DNA of 64,000 nt from Scylla paramamosain (lineage: Eukaryota; Arthropoda; Malacostraca; Decapoda; Portunidae). Position numbers and translations under genes: made by a program. Location of the stretch: positions 10,453,368 to 10,517,367 of the forward strand of contig NC_087183.1 of NCBI RefSeq assembly GCF_035594125.1, given 5' to 3'. The notes beneath the pieces were generated by a model. The model did not search any database. It saw only the letters and a program-made list of their open reading frames with translations, and was not told the origin of the DNA. Shown here piece after piece: positions 1 through 34,002 of the stretch (position 1 is its first letter; every line of letters begins with the position of its first letter).

Positions 1-553
1 GGTATCCTATTCCTATTAGTTCATATTCAACATATATGTATATCCTGGCTCCTAAGTCTTCCATGATAAAATATAACACGCATGGCTATGAATCAAAGAA
101 TGCAATTTTTAACAAAAGATTTAAAGAATCCTCAAAATTGTAGCTTTAAGTGTGAAATTTCAAGTAGATTTCCATAACAGAATAAGTGACAAAATATCTA
201 AATTTCCTCATCATGGAATAACTCTGGTAAGAAAGTTTGATATTCAGGTTATCAATCTGCAGCATTAACACAATAAAATCTACAAAATCTCCATCTGGGA
301 AAAAGAAAATAATTGCGAAGACATCCTTCCTTTCATTGTCATTATCTTCCAGTTGATAAAGGAAATAAGACAACAAAAGAATGATGAGTCATCCCATGAC
401 AACATCCCCAATACCTTCAAACCCACAACTGCATAAAAGTATGCCAGGTGGTAGTGTGGCTTTTTTATCTCACACATACATGTGTGCGCTCATGCACACA
501 GAAGTGCGTGTGGGCGCGACCACGCGCACAGCGCACGCACACACACATGCATG

Positions 554-584
<31 letters not shown>

Positions 585-585
585 A

Positions 586-641
<56 letters not shown>

Positions 642-819
642 ATACATGTAACCATGAAGATCTGACCCAGGTTAAAATCCCAAGCTGAACAGTGACAACT
701 TTGGCTGTAGCCCCAAATTAGAAAGTGAGTAAGTGATATATAATGCTGGATGTAATCCTGTCGTTTCTTTGGAGGCATCTTAACATTCATACATAAATAA
801 ACCTACACCCACTAAAACC

Positions 820-871
<52 letters not shown>

Positions 872-959
872 CACACACGCGCGCGTGCGCGTGCGTGCGC
901 ACACACATACATACATACACACGCACGCACGCATGCATGCACGCACACACGCACGCACG

Positions 960-1008
<49 letters not shown>
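1..1008. other. Left edge: intron of the CTTNBP2-like gene, repeats only
   Basis: No coding exon was recognised here. The stretch holds an (AC)n run at 555-582, a poly-A run at 587-638, and a long interrupted CA-rich tract with CG dinucleotides at about 821-1008. The last tract abuts the 5' splice site of the exon at 1009-1120. On the minus strand this is the intron downstream of that exon; further 3' exons must lie beyond position 1. Confidence 0.6.
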
Positions 1009-16255
<15,247 letters not shown>

Positions 16256-16396
16256 AGTGAAATAAGACAGATCTGCTGCTGTGCTCCCGCGTCGTCTTGT
16301 AATAATAAACAATGTTTTCGCCCTCTGAACGGTGCACTAAATGCTGCCAGAGATAGGAACAAAGATTATTTTATTATTATTATTATTATTTTTTTT

Positions 16397-18064
16397 TATG
16401 TAGGAAGGACACTGGCCAAGGGCAACAAAAATCCAATAAAAAAATATGCCCACTGAAATGCCCGTCCCATAAAAGGGTCAAAGCAGTGGTCAAAAATTGA
16501 TGAATAAGTGTCTTGAAACCTCCCTCTTGAAGGAATTCAAGTCATAGGAAGGTGGAAATACAGAAGCAGGCAGGGAGTTCCAGAGTTTACCAGAGAAAGG
16601 GATGAATGACTGAGGATACTGGTTAACTCTTGCGTTAGAGAGGTGGACAGAATAGGGGTGAGAGAGGAGTTTTTGGCTAGTTGGAGAACAGACCTGGCAT
16701 GGTTCCGGGCAGAAATATAAAGTGCATGAGATTCTGGTGATGGAAGGCTTAAGTACCTTTTGTGGGCCACCTCTCTATCATGTATAGCACGAGAACAAGC
16801 TGTGTTAAACCAAGGTTTAGAAGATTTAGGACGAGAAAAAGAGTGAGGAATGTACGCCTCCATGCCAGACACTGTCACCTCTGTTATGCGTTCAGCACAC
16901 AAAGACGGGTCTCTGACATGGAAGCAGTAGTCATTCCAAGGAAAATCAGCAAAATACCTCCTCAGGTCCCCCCAACTAGCAGAGGCAAAACGCCAGAGGC
17001 ACCTTCGCTTAGGGGGATCCTGAGGAGGGATTAGAGCAATAGGACACGATAAAGATATGAGATTGTGATCGGAGGAGCCCAACGGAGAAGAAAGGGTGAC
17101 AGCATAAGCAGAAGGATTAGAGGTCAGGAAAAGATCAAGAATGTTGGGCGTATCTCCAAGACGGTCAGGAATACGAGTAGGGTGTTGCACCAATTGCTCT
17201 AGGTCATGGAGGATAGCAAAGTTGTAGGCTAGTTCACCAGGATGGTCAGTGAAGGGAGAGGAAAGCCAAAGCTGGTGGTGAGCATTGAAGTCTCCAAGAA
17301 TAGAGATCTCTGCGAAAGGGAAGAGGGTCATAATGTGCTCCACTTTGGAAGTTAAGTAGTCAAAGAATTTCTTATAGTCAGAGGAGTTAGGTGAGAGGTA
17401 TACAGCACAGATAAATTTAGTATGAGAGTGACTCTGTAGTCGTAGCCAGATGGTGGAAAACTCGGAAGATTCAAGAGCGTGGGCACGAGAGCAGGTGCGC
17501 ACATTGCGCACATAAACGCAGCATCCAGCTTTGGATCGAAAATGAGGATAGAGAAAGTAGGAGGGAACAGAAAAGGGGCTACTGTCAGTTGCCTCAGCTG
17601 AGTTTCAGTGAGGAAAAGAAGGTGAGGTTTAGAAGAGGAGAGGTGGTGTTCTACAGATTGAACATTAGATCTTAGACCACGAATGTTGCAGAAGTTAATG
17701 AAGAAAAAGTTGAGGGGGGTGTCAAGACACTTAAAGTCGTCGACAGAAAGGCAGTCCGACCTGGGGACATTTATGGTCCCCTCCCCAGATGGGGACTCCG
17801 AGGCTGGTGTAGGAGTCACCATGATGTTTTTAAAATTTTTGGGTGAAGGGTGTGTGTGTTATTAGGTGCTTGTAGTTTTGTGTGGAGGAAAAGAATTGTC
17901 TTTAGAAGGCAGGCTGTGACTGCCCCCTTGTGTTATGAGACACAAAGGGAAACGTTCAGTGAGGTCACAGCTGGGTTTAATGATAAGTTCACAGCACCCC
18001 CTGAACAGTGCTTTAGACCTCACTGGGAGTAATTATCGTTTCGGCAGGTGTCTACTGCCTCCTA
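16397..18064 (-). mobile_element. Jockey/CR1-type LINE, internally deleted, degenerate
   Basis: Read on the minus strand, 5' non-coding sequence (about 17823-18064) is followed by a frame starting at 17822 (MVTPTPASESPSGEG) and the first part of an endonuclease ([22 protein letters not shown]). A frameshift near 17490-17511 moves to a second frame with [40 protein letters not shown] and [10 protein letters not shown]. The GDFN and SDH motifs are typical of apurinic-type endonuclease/exonuclease/phosphatase domains. Right after [10 protein letters not shown] (about 16682) the sequence jumps to the 3' end, out of frame, which also occurs in the fragment at 24207-24790 (SKLWNSLP-type tail). The reverse transcriptase domain is therefore missing. 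The left end abuts an ATT run (about 16370-16396), probably the element's 3' tail. The exact 5' end is estimated. Confidence 0.85.
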
Positions 18065-21000
18065 TAATTTTGATATGGAAGTAGGCAGTCAAAGTAAATG
18101 TCATTAAATCATTTAATTTATATTATAATAGCTTTGACTTGGTATTATTTCTTATTCTGTGTATGGATCCCATTTCTCCTGCACCTTTTCATTTAATAAT
18201 TAATTAATTCAGGTTGGTAATATGTGGTAAAGGTGGGTTTACAAGTGACAAATCATGGCTGGTTTTAGCCGGGAAGATGCAACCGGGAGCGAAATGCAGC
18301 CGAGCGTGGCTGAATAATTGCCACCCAAGCCGTGGAACCTTCAAGTTACTACTCCACACCTGTGGTGCGGTGATGCTTAGTGAGGTATTGGGCAGGGTAG
18401 TGTGTGTATGTGTGTGTGTTGGGATATTGCAATGTAACCGTACTCATAATAGAAAACCAACCCTACTGCTGCTGAAAATACCTGAATTGCCAAATATGGA
18501 GCAATTCTGTTGACTCTAAGTTCTCGTAAGAGTTTGTAATACACTATTTGTATTCCTTGCTAACCAGATAAATCATAACTCCGGGAGTCAGCTCGTTGGA
18601 GAACTCCATCTTGATTATTCTTGTTTTGACGCAGTGGGCCAGCGGGCCAGCAGCTGCTCTCGACTGTGTGAATGCTTTCTGCCGAAACCTTCTGTTAGTT
18701 CCGGGTGGCTGGAGGTAGCCAAGAGGAAAAATTGCCTCATGTAAATCCGCCTTTAGGTTAAAAAAGAAAAAAAAAAAAAAAAAAAAAAACGCGTTCGGCT
18801 CAATGAGCATGGTTCATCGGGCTGAGTGGAGACAACTATAGAGTTTGTTTCATGTTTTTCACTATAGCTATTCACTAAGCAGTGGATAGGCACAGGATGC
18901 AAACTGAGAGGCTGCTCTACTTCCTTTACAAGGCGAGGAAAATTTGAAATTTTTCTCTTTCATCAGTGCATGTTGGAGAATTGTGGAGTAATGACCATGA
19001 TTATATTAAGAAAAATGGCAATTAAACCACAACTGTGAAAGTAGGAATTTAATTTTTAAAAATAATCACCACACAAGGATTACATACCTCAATCACACAA
19101 CAAATACAACTTCATCATATAAAAACTACCTTTAATAGTTCACAGTATTCAAGAAACCCCTTAAAATCATCATGTAACATGTTCTTTTCCAAAAAACCAC
19201 AAATATCTACTGATTGAAATTTCAGCTCAAATCTTACACAGTAAGAGAGGGCTAGCAAGTGAGAGCCTTAGACAAATGCTGACTATGAAGCACTTTGCCT
19301 TTTATTTCTGTTCTCTAGGTGACTACTCCCCAGGATGGCAGTGGTAATGGCAATCCACCTGGCCCAATGGTTCTGCAAGGCTCACACTCAGCAACACAAT
19401 ACACTTCGCAAAGCACAATAGCATTAAGCATTCAAAATGCAATGCTGTCACACTAAAAATCCACAAGGCTTAACAACTCACATAAGCTCTGCTAGCCTTA
19501 ACAACACATTAGCTCCACAGGATTCAACACCCCAATACCAGCTCTGCAGGCACTATTGCTGCTGTCCTGTAACACCATAGGCCCATTGAGCAAGTCTGTG
19601 TTATGGGTAGTCATATACTGTCCACAAATCATACAACAGTTAAGATATAAAAGCTCTTCAAATTATGTAATAATATACAGTATTATGTTCTACCTTGATG
19701 TGGGGTTTTGTCTTATAAAGTCCAGACCAGTTAAACTGAGCTCATAACAATCACTTGAAGCAAAGTTTGAGCATAAAATTATGTACTCTATTAACATTTG
19801 AGAATATAAATTGGAGGGCAACGTGACTGAAATTGCATTGATAAAATTTGCATTCTGAATAAACATATCAATGTAACAAAAATCTGTTTTGCTCAAAATT
19901 CATGCAAATGTTAAAAATAAATATATACATTAACTTTGTAATTATCACAATCAAATTCATGTGTATGTATTCATATTAATATCTCAATATTCTTTTCATA
20001 CCTTCTAAACATCTTACAGTAAGACTTTCTGACCTTTGGTTGAATTTTCAGCCTCATTATATCTATACTTACAAATATCTGATCTGACAATATCATCATC
20101 TCACATTATATTACAGACCAGTGCCACATAAAGCATAAAACAGTAGCATGAAACACATGGGGAAGGCCATACAGATATATCCAGACATAATACAGAACAT
20201 GGGGGCTCTTATGGGCAATGTTTTACAAATGAAGTTTAAAATCAAATACAGTATATTACATACAACAATGTCAAAATACTGCATGCAATTGTAAAGGCAA
20301 ATCTTCAACAAGGTAGCTATGAAGTTGGCACTATCAGTGGTACTTTCTTGCCCAAATGAGAAAACAATAAGTTATTAAGAGCTCCAAGTTGTCTTAATAA
20401 ACACTAAAAGATCCTTGGAGTTTTAGTGAAGAAGATGACAGGTTTGTGGTAAAGAGAGCAGCAACTCACTTTATTTACTCATTCCATCTCATGCATTGGG
20501 GTGACACCTGCCAGAGGGGAGAGTTGGGTTAGTCTTGGGTGTGGCTTGGCACCAGAAAAACAAATCACAAGAAACAAAGAGGAATAAAAGCTTTTCTTGG
20601 GTCTGAGTTATTCATGCGCGCGCGCACGCACACACCTTCACCGACCCAGCAATATATGGTTTGACACTTTTTTTTCTAACAATGCTGAAATGAGTTTAGA
20701 TAATATTATCCACATTAATATAACAATTTCTGCTGCATGTCAAGCATAAGCTATGTTCTAATAAAAACTCAGCAATGGTAGGTGTGCACAAAATGAAGAT
20801 AGAGAAAGAAAAACCTGTGTAGATAGGAAGCCACCATGCACACCAATGATGAATAAGAGAAGCAATTCCACCTGTACTGCTTTCTGTCACATCTACATAC
20901 GATAATGATATCTGCTAATTTAATTTTGATGAGTTTAAAAATGTTATGAGATCCAATGCCTATATCTAGCAATACTGTAATTTATGTGCTTTTTTAAACG

Positions 21001-23059
21001 TTGTGAAGGAAGGAATGTAAAAAGAGAGGAAAAAAAAAATAGATGCTATGATATGCAATAATGTTACTACAACTGTAATTTCATGCAATACTGTACACTT
21101 ACAAAAATCCTAAACCTAAGGACTAGTCTTCGGGTCCCAGGGAATGTGGTATTTGTAGCTGGTTGATCAGCTTTACAATACAATGACAGTACCACAACAG
21201 CTTTAGAATGTTACTGTTTATGACACTTTCTTCATTAATTAAAAATGTCAGTCATGCAAAATCCTAATAGACCACTATCAACCAATGGAAATATAAAGCA
21301 CATTATATTCAGCACGTCTTATTCCTAATTTTTTTTTTCACCAAAATTGTACCATGAAATTATACACAAATAGGTATACATGAAGTAAAAGGCAGACTAA
21401 TAGTTAGCTTTGGCAATATAAGAGCTTCTGATGACTATGGCCATTTACTTCTTATTAAGAGCTGCATTTTTTTTTTTTTTTATTTCCTCTACACTGTCAT
21501 AGGTTACCATAAATTCAAGTTCAATTTCCTGAATAGAAAGACCTGTTTGTAGAGCAAAGACTTTACTTGTGTATTATGTTCAGAAAAGATATGATAGACA
21601 AAAATCTAACTGGGAAACAAATGTCTAACATTACATTAAGAAAAGCTATAGGAAATTAACTGTAACTAGGTGGAACACATCATGTGCACAACACATACAT
21701 AAATGCAGAACCTAACAATGTCTTCCATTTCAGCTTAGAACAAAAGTTAAAACTTCCTTTGCATAATATTATATAAAGTAACTTAATAAACACATTTTAA
21801 GTTAGTTCTAAAAATGCACTAGCTGTCATCATTATCATAGACTTGCCTTTCCAGTAAATTGAATAGAAAAATATTATTAACTTAACCACTGGATACAGCA
21901 AAACAGAAAACCTGAGAAAAGGTTATATTAGTATCACAACTGGACCACTCCAATACCCATGATGTGAGCAGTCTGGTTTACTTCTATGAAGTGGTGCAGA
22001 TCAAGGTTCTTCCTCCCCCATATTCTCCAAGCAAAGGCCACAAAATTTTTAGCATGCTTGCCTCAGAATATTATGCCTAGATTACCACACCACATGAAGT
22101 GTTCTTAGCTACTTAATTGTATTTTTATGGGATTGAGCCAAGCTTGTTGTGTTTATTGTGTTTATGATATTGTTTAATCTTATTTTTCTTTGCAACAGTG
22201 AAAGTTTTTGACATACACAATTTGTCAATACATTCCACTAATCTATTCCCTGCCTAAAAAGTGTCAGACTTATGTGCCTGACTTTGATTAATTGATGTAC
22301 TTATCTATGACTCTGTTAAATTTCTACATTCCAAATATAAATACAAGAAATGCTCATGTTATTAAAGGTTAATGTCAATGATGATTGATTATGCACAATA
22401 ATTCTTTTGCATTACTGGCAGGAGGATCATATAATAAATGTAACAAGTTTCCACTAAAGTAACTTGTACTTCAATCATACAACAAATTCTACATTTTCGT
22501 TAGAAGGATACAGTTTTCCTCCAGCTGAAGTACTACATTGCTCTTACAGTGTCAAGTCCCTTGTGTATAATTTGACCTGAAAACTGAACAAATAAATAAT
22601 CATACAGACATGTATATATATACAATCCTGAGCAGTAGATATAATGCCTCCACAGGAAATGTTTCTATTAGCTATTTTCTGAAAATTAACTGAAAACAAC
22701 ACCACATACTACTAATGCTAAAAAATCATGATGTAACAATAACAATATTGATAGCACCTATATGCACAACAAGGAACACCTATGGACTCTTTGATATGTA
22801 CTTTTTTCACAATAAAAGTTACTTGTACAAAACAATAATCTGCATACTGTAATACTGGATGCATATCACACATAGTATACCACTACCAAAAAATACACAC
22901 TTCAACTTCTATGCGGTCAATATTTAAGACTGATAACAAGAAAATATTTCTTACTTCAAACTATAATTATAGTAAACAGCAGTTAAGATCAACCAAACAA
23001 ATTAATCTTCTCCCACTGTGAAGCAGGAGCACCCTCACCTTGGGAGGCTCAACCCTCAC
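18065..23059. other. A/T-rich region between the LINE and twinfilin stop; possible long twf 3' UTR
   Basis: Five kilobases without a recognisable coding exon. The only simple repeats are a poly-A-like run at 18763-18789, a short CG/CA stretch at about 20618-20634, and a poly-T run at about 21467-21481. Elsewhere in the window long microsatellites recur every 1-3 kb. Several minus-strand AATAAA motifs occur, for example at 22152-22157 and 20470-20475, so much of the stretch could be twinfilin 3' UTR. Nothing else is seen. Confidence 0.5.
22152..22157 (-). terminator. Candidate twinfilin polyadenylation signal
   Basis: AATAAA on the minus strand about 900 bp past the twinfilin stop. Another sits at 20470-20475. 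Which, if either, is used cannot be told from sequence. Confidence 0.25.
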
Positions 23060-29745
<6,686 letters not shown>

Positions 29746-29766
29746 GTTTTGCTCCCTAATTCCAGT

Positions 29767-30090
29767 TTCGGTCAAGGAGAGTCTCGGTTACCATCGGTCT
29801 TATTTCGGCGCCTAGCTTGATGTTCCGTAATAAAATACATGTTATGGTGCTAAAAGCTTCCTATAAATAAAATAGGACAAATTCTAACTCTATTAAGTCT
29901 TCTATATGCGAGTAAATAAATTCTTTTTCCACCCTTATAATTCGGTGAAGGAGTGTATCTGTTATTCTGGGTCTTATTTCGGCTTCTCTGCTGATATTGC
30001 GTAATAAGACGTATGTCATATTGCTTAAAATTTCTTAGGAATAAAAGCAGTGCACTTTTATAACCTTGTCAAGCCTATTATTATGCGAGA
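29767..30090. repeat. Diverged direct tandem duplication, period about 174 bp
   Basis: Unit 1 (about 29767-29940) and unit 2 (about 29941-30090) share TTCGGTSAAGGAG, GGTCTTATTTCGGC, GCGTAATAA/CCGTAATAA, then ATACATGTTATGGTGCTAAA against GTATGTCATATTGCTTAAAA, and ATATGCGAG against TTATGCGAG. The pair begins about 20 bp upstream of the twinfilin start codon on the minus strand, so it is in the 5' UTR or promoter. Confidence 0.75.
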
Positions 30091-30306
30091 AAATTCGGGC
30101 TGTTCCTGATGATGACAATGATAGCGCCTGCCTGAGGCCCTTCTGAAAATACACACGAAACAGAGCGGAAAAAATGAGCTAATGGTTTCACATGTTACGC
30201 GTATGTAACCTTCAGTTCAGCTCATCAAACAAGGGGTAGTAGTAGCTCAAGCTTTCTTAATATTTTGTCATTGCTCAATTTATATCAAGGAACGTATTAT
30301 ATCCTT

Positions 30307-30309
<3 letters not shown>

Positions 30310-30405
<96 letters not shown>

Positions 30406-30522
30406 GACACAAATAGCTATGTAGGTTAAATAATAACAAGGAAAGAAGAAAACTGTTGGTATGGGAGGCTGGCGAGAGAGGAATACGAGGATAAAGAAGC
30501 GTGAGGACTGAGGAACTTACGT

Positions 30523-30606
<84 letters not shown>
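30310..30606. repeat. Two (GA)n microsatellites
   Basis: GA runs at 30310-30404 and 30524-30606 are separated by about 120 bp of unrelated sequence. Confidence 0.97.
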
Positions 30607-30609
<3 letters not shown>

Positions 30610-30661
30610 TCATAGGTGAAAATATCGAAATAGAGTAATGGAGATTTTTTGGAATGCTTGG

Positions 30662-30738
<77 letters not shown>
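30662..30738. repeat. (ATT)n microsatellite
   Basis: A perfect ATT run of about 77 bp. Confidence 0.97.
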
Positions 30739-30824
30739 CAATATTGAATCATTATCATGATGATGATGATCATCATCACAAAACATTGCATTTGTAAGGG
30801 ATTTAATGGAAGACAAATTTTTTT

Positions 30825-30829
<5 letters not shown>

Positions 30830-30911
<82 letters not shown>
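30830..30911. repeat. (TC)n microsatellite
   Basis: A TC run flanked by T-rich sequence on the left and an A run on the right. Confidence 0.97.
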
Positions 30912-30912
<1 letters not shown>

Positions 30913-31547
30913 AAAAAAAAAAAAAAAATGAAGGCATGATTTTCCTTAATCTGTAGTTTACGTATTTTGTTCCACTTAATTAAAAAAAAATGCTCTCGAG
31001 GGAAAAACCATTATACCTCCTGTCTATGTATACATTTTTTCATTTTTTTCTTGTTTTTTCTCTTGGCTAGACCCTCCTTGCCATACTCTCCCCACCTCTC
31101 TCTCCCTCTTACTCACTACCCTCGTTTTTTCCCTCTATTCTCGCTCCCCTCCTGAACTTTCTCCCCATATAGCCAATTGTTACATAGCTTCCCATCCTCC
31201 ATCCCCTCTTCCGCTCATTCCCTTCTCTCTCGCCTTCGCCTTAATGAATTCTAATGTTAAACAATGGAGACGAGAACTATTCTGAAACATTTCAGCACTA
31301 CGCTTCAACTACTTCTATAAGGCTCTAGTTGAAGTTACGCTGTTTTTTAAAGTGTTTTTTTTTTTTATGGTTCTAGTGACAGATTAACAATATTTCTACA
31401 TTATTAGCAGGGAAAAAAACTCTTATGAAACCGGCTAATTATCTCTGCGGCATTTGAAAATAGTCGTGGTGAGAAAGCAAAGCGTTTCTGAATGCGGGCG
31501 TTAGTCGGGTTTTGGAAATTCTTCGATGATCTCAGAGTTGTTACGGT

Positions 31548-31550
<3 letters not shown>

Positions 31551-31622
<72 letters not shown>
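31551..31622. repeat. (TC)n microsatellite
   Basis: A TC run of about 72 bp. Confidence 0.97.
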
Positions 31623-31627
<5 letters not shown>

Positions 31628-32862
31628 CAAGTCATAATGCCTAAAAATAAATACAAAAATAAATAAACTAAAATTAAAATGTTTTCTCATTGTCTCAGGT
31701 GATTGAAGTAGGAAAGGTAGGGTGAAGGCTTCGGGGGGTGAATGATGGGGGCGGGGCGTACAAGGTGTGGGTCAGGGTGATGGGGTGATGGGGGTGGAGT
31801 AAAGACTGAGGGAGTGATGGTAATGCCAGAGGGCGCCAGGGTATGGGGATGTACGGGGTGGTGAAGGGTTACAGGAGAGAGGTGGATGAGGGACCGTGAG
31901 GGGAAGAACTGAGACATGGCTGAGGAAGCGAAGGGGAGGGAGATGGTTGAGGGGAAAGGGATTCTTGATCTAACAATAAACAGTAATGTCGAATTCTATA
32001 ACAAAGGTATCTTAAGTGTATGTATGTGTGTGTCTGTCTGTGTGTCTGTGTGTGTGCGTGTGTGTGTGTGTTAAGTGCCACGATTAGAACATTACACACT
32101 TCCATATCAGCCTATTGACACAGACATACATCCATGCTCATGGAGATACATCTATACATGCATAAATACGCCTAAAGGAAGTCAGCAGTGAGACGTTTGC
32201 GAGTACGTTCATGTGTGCGTGTGAGGCATGACCGCCAGGAGCGTTGGTCGCCTGCCAGGTGGTGGAGAGGGATGAGCGCTGGTGGCTTATGGAGGCATAG
32301 GGAGGGAAGGAGGGTATTAGGAGGGAGGGAGAGAGGGAGAGATGGAGGGAGGTGAGATGTGGGTAATAAACAGTCGTCAGAAGGTAAGGTAGTTGTGGGG
32401 AGGGACGAGGTGAAGCCTTCATCTTTAATCGCAGCCTGGGGTGGTTTCATTAATCTTAGTGCAGGTGTGTGCCCGGGGCGGTGAAGCCAAGAGAGAGGAA
32501 AGGCTGGCTGCAGGCTGGTGGCTGGGGCAGAGGAGCAGGCTGGCGGGACGGCCAGAGGGGACTGGGTGTCGCAGTGTCGCTCGCGCCCGGAGTAGAGGCA
32601 TACCTGCCCGCATACTCACTCTCCCGTGGCTCCCTCCACACCAGCTGTCGCCGCGCTCTCCTTCGCGTGGATATGAAGTCCCAGCGCCTCACACTCGTGC
32701 CCTCGGTCCCTCCTGCTGGGTGTAGAGGAACTTGCGGGTGAAGCGACGCGGCTGTGCAGGAGGTTACGTGAAACAAGGTGCAGGCCGGGTGTCTGGCCTG
32801 AGTAGACTCTCGAAGGCCATCACTTAGAGCTCCCCTCGCGCGCCATTCACTCAGACGTCGAC

Positions 32863-34002
32863 ATGGGCGTTGAGAGGGGGCGCGCCTCCCAGCGATCTCA
32901 CGGGGTGGCATCCCAGCGTTCCTACGGCACGTCATCCTCGTCCTCACACGGCTCTAAAACCAAGTGTAAAAACTGTTGTCGAAAGTTTGTGTCGTTCATG
33001 TGTACGCAGGTGGGCGTGGGTGGACTGGTAGTGTCTTACGCCATCTTTGGAGCATTCGCTTTCACGGCCATTGAGGGGAAGAACGGTCACTGGCAGACCA
33101 ATCGCACTTCCCTTATCCACAACAACACCATCCGCACGCTGTGGAACTTTACGGAACGCCTCAACGTGCTGCACAAGGACCAGTGGTACGAGGATGTCAA
33201 CAGCACGCTCCTCGACTTCCAGAAGCGCATCGTGGAGGTGGTGCTGGACGAGGACTACGACGGCAGGAACCACACGGAGGTATGGAACTTCCCGGCCTCC
33301 CTCATGTTCTGCCTCAGCGTGTTCTCCATGATCGGCTACGGACACATGACGCCCAGGACAGAGTGGGGCAAGATCGCCACCATTATTTACGCAGTGTTCG
33401 GGATCCCCCTCTACATCGTCTACTTCATGAACATGGGACGCGTGTTTGCTAAGTCGTTCAAGTTCCTGTACCGCCTCATGTACCGCTGTCTCAACCACGG
33501 TCGGGGCGGCAAGTCAGGGCCCGTGGAGATCGAGGTGGGGGAGGAGGGCGACGAGGCCATCATCGTGCCCTCCACCGCCTGCATCTGGGTCATGATCTTC
33601 TATATGACCACAGGCACCATCATGTTCGCAGAGTGGGAGCAGTGGTCTTACCTTGACTCCTGCTACTTCTCCTTCACCTCCCTCGCCAAGATCGGCATCG
33701 GGGACTTCGTGCCTGGCTTCGGCGGTGGCTTCGGGAAGGCGGCCAGTCATGACAGCCAGACCAAGCTGATCATCAACTTCATGTACCTGCTGATCGGTAT
33801 GGGACTCATCGCCATGTGCTACACGCTCATGAAGGAGGAAATCATGCTCAAGCTGAGAGGCCTCGAGCAGGACATCAAGGAGAAGCTCTACATTTGTGGC
33901 CTCAAACTTGGTCTGTACGAGGAGGAGCAGTCCTACCCGGAGCCCCGTCCGCCCATGCATCCGAGACCCAGATCCGTGCGTAAGTCAGTACGTCGACGAT
34001 AG
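32863..34002 (+). CDS. Two-pore-domain (K2P) potassium channel with atypical filter residues
   Basis: A single-exon frame of 379 aa. K2P channels are plasma-membrane leak K+ channels, dimers with two pore loops per subunit. Seen: cytoplasmic N-terminus; TM1 about 49-71 (VGVGGLVVSYAIFGAFAF); a long extracellular cap with five N-glycosylation sequons (N80, N87, N95, N113, N136); pore loop 1 about 145-164 (SMIGYGHMTP); TM2 about 171-190 (ATIIYAVFGIPLYIVYFMNM); a cytoplasmic linker; TM3 about 238-256; pore loop 2 about 268-285 (SLAKIGIGDFVPG); TM4 about 302-323 (LIINFMYLLIGMGLIAMCY); a basic tail. An in-frame TAG at 32803-32805 supports the ATG at 32863. Both filters lack the usual TIG threonine: Met156 in P1 and Lys276 in P2. 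The subfamily was not identified. An intronless coding region is unusual beside its intron-rich neighbours. The exon is much richer in G/C than its surroundings. Confidence 0.93.
   Translation: MGVERGRASQRSHGVASQRSYGTSSSSSHGSKTKCKNCCRKFVSFMCTQVGVGGLVVSYAIFGAFAFTAIEGKNGHWQTNRTSLIHNNTIRTLWNFTERLNVLHKDQWYEDVNSTLLDFQKRIVEVVLDEDYDGRNHTEVWNFPASLMFCLSVFSMIGYGHMTPRTEWGKIATIIYAVFGIPLYIVYFMNMGRVFAKSFKFLYRLMYRCLNHGRGGKSGPVEIEVGEEGDEAIIVPSTACIWVMIFYMTTGTIMFAEWEQWSYLDSCYFSFTSLAKIGIGDFVPGFGGGFGKAASHDSQTKLIINFMYLLIGMGLIAMCYTLMKEEIMLKLRGLEQDIKEKLYICGLKLGLYEEEQSYPEPRPPMHPRPRSVRKSVRRR

Larger units (their letters stand above)
29746..32862. other. Divergent intergenic region between twinfilin and the K2P channel
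   Basis: No gene is seen. Contents: the 174-bp duplication at the twinfilin end; (GA)n at 30310-30404 and 30524-30606; (ATT)n at 30662-30738; (TC)n at 30830-30911 and 31551-31622; a short GT-rich stretch near 32020-32071; then G/C-rich DNA from about 32460 that is probably the K2P promoter and 5' UTR. The long open frames at 32440-32950 follow from G/C content and resemble nothing known to me. Confidence 0.65.

Noticed and set aside
18214..18810. Frames on both strands next to a poly-A-like run
   Set aside because: No known domain; the A-rich run at 18763-18789 suggested a retropseudogene, but no parent gene was recognised.
32440..32947. Several 90-160 codon frames upstream of K2P
   Set aside because: No recognisable motif, overlapping on both strands, explained by G/C-rich promoter sequence lacking stops.
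32944..33960. Antisense and shifted frames over the K2P exon
   Set aside because: Shadows of a G/C-rich coding exon; the channel motifs are only in the plus-strand frame from 32863.
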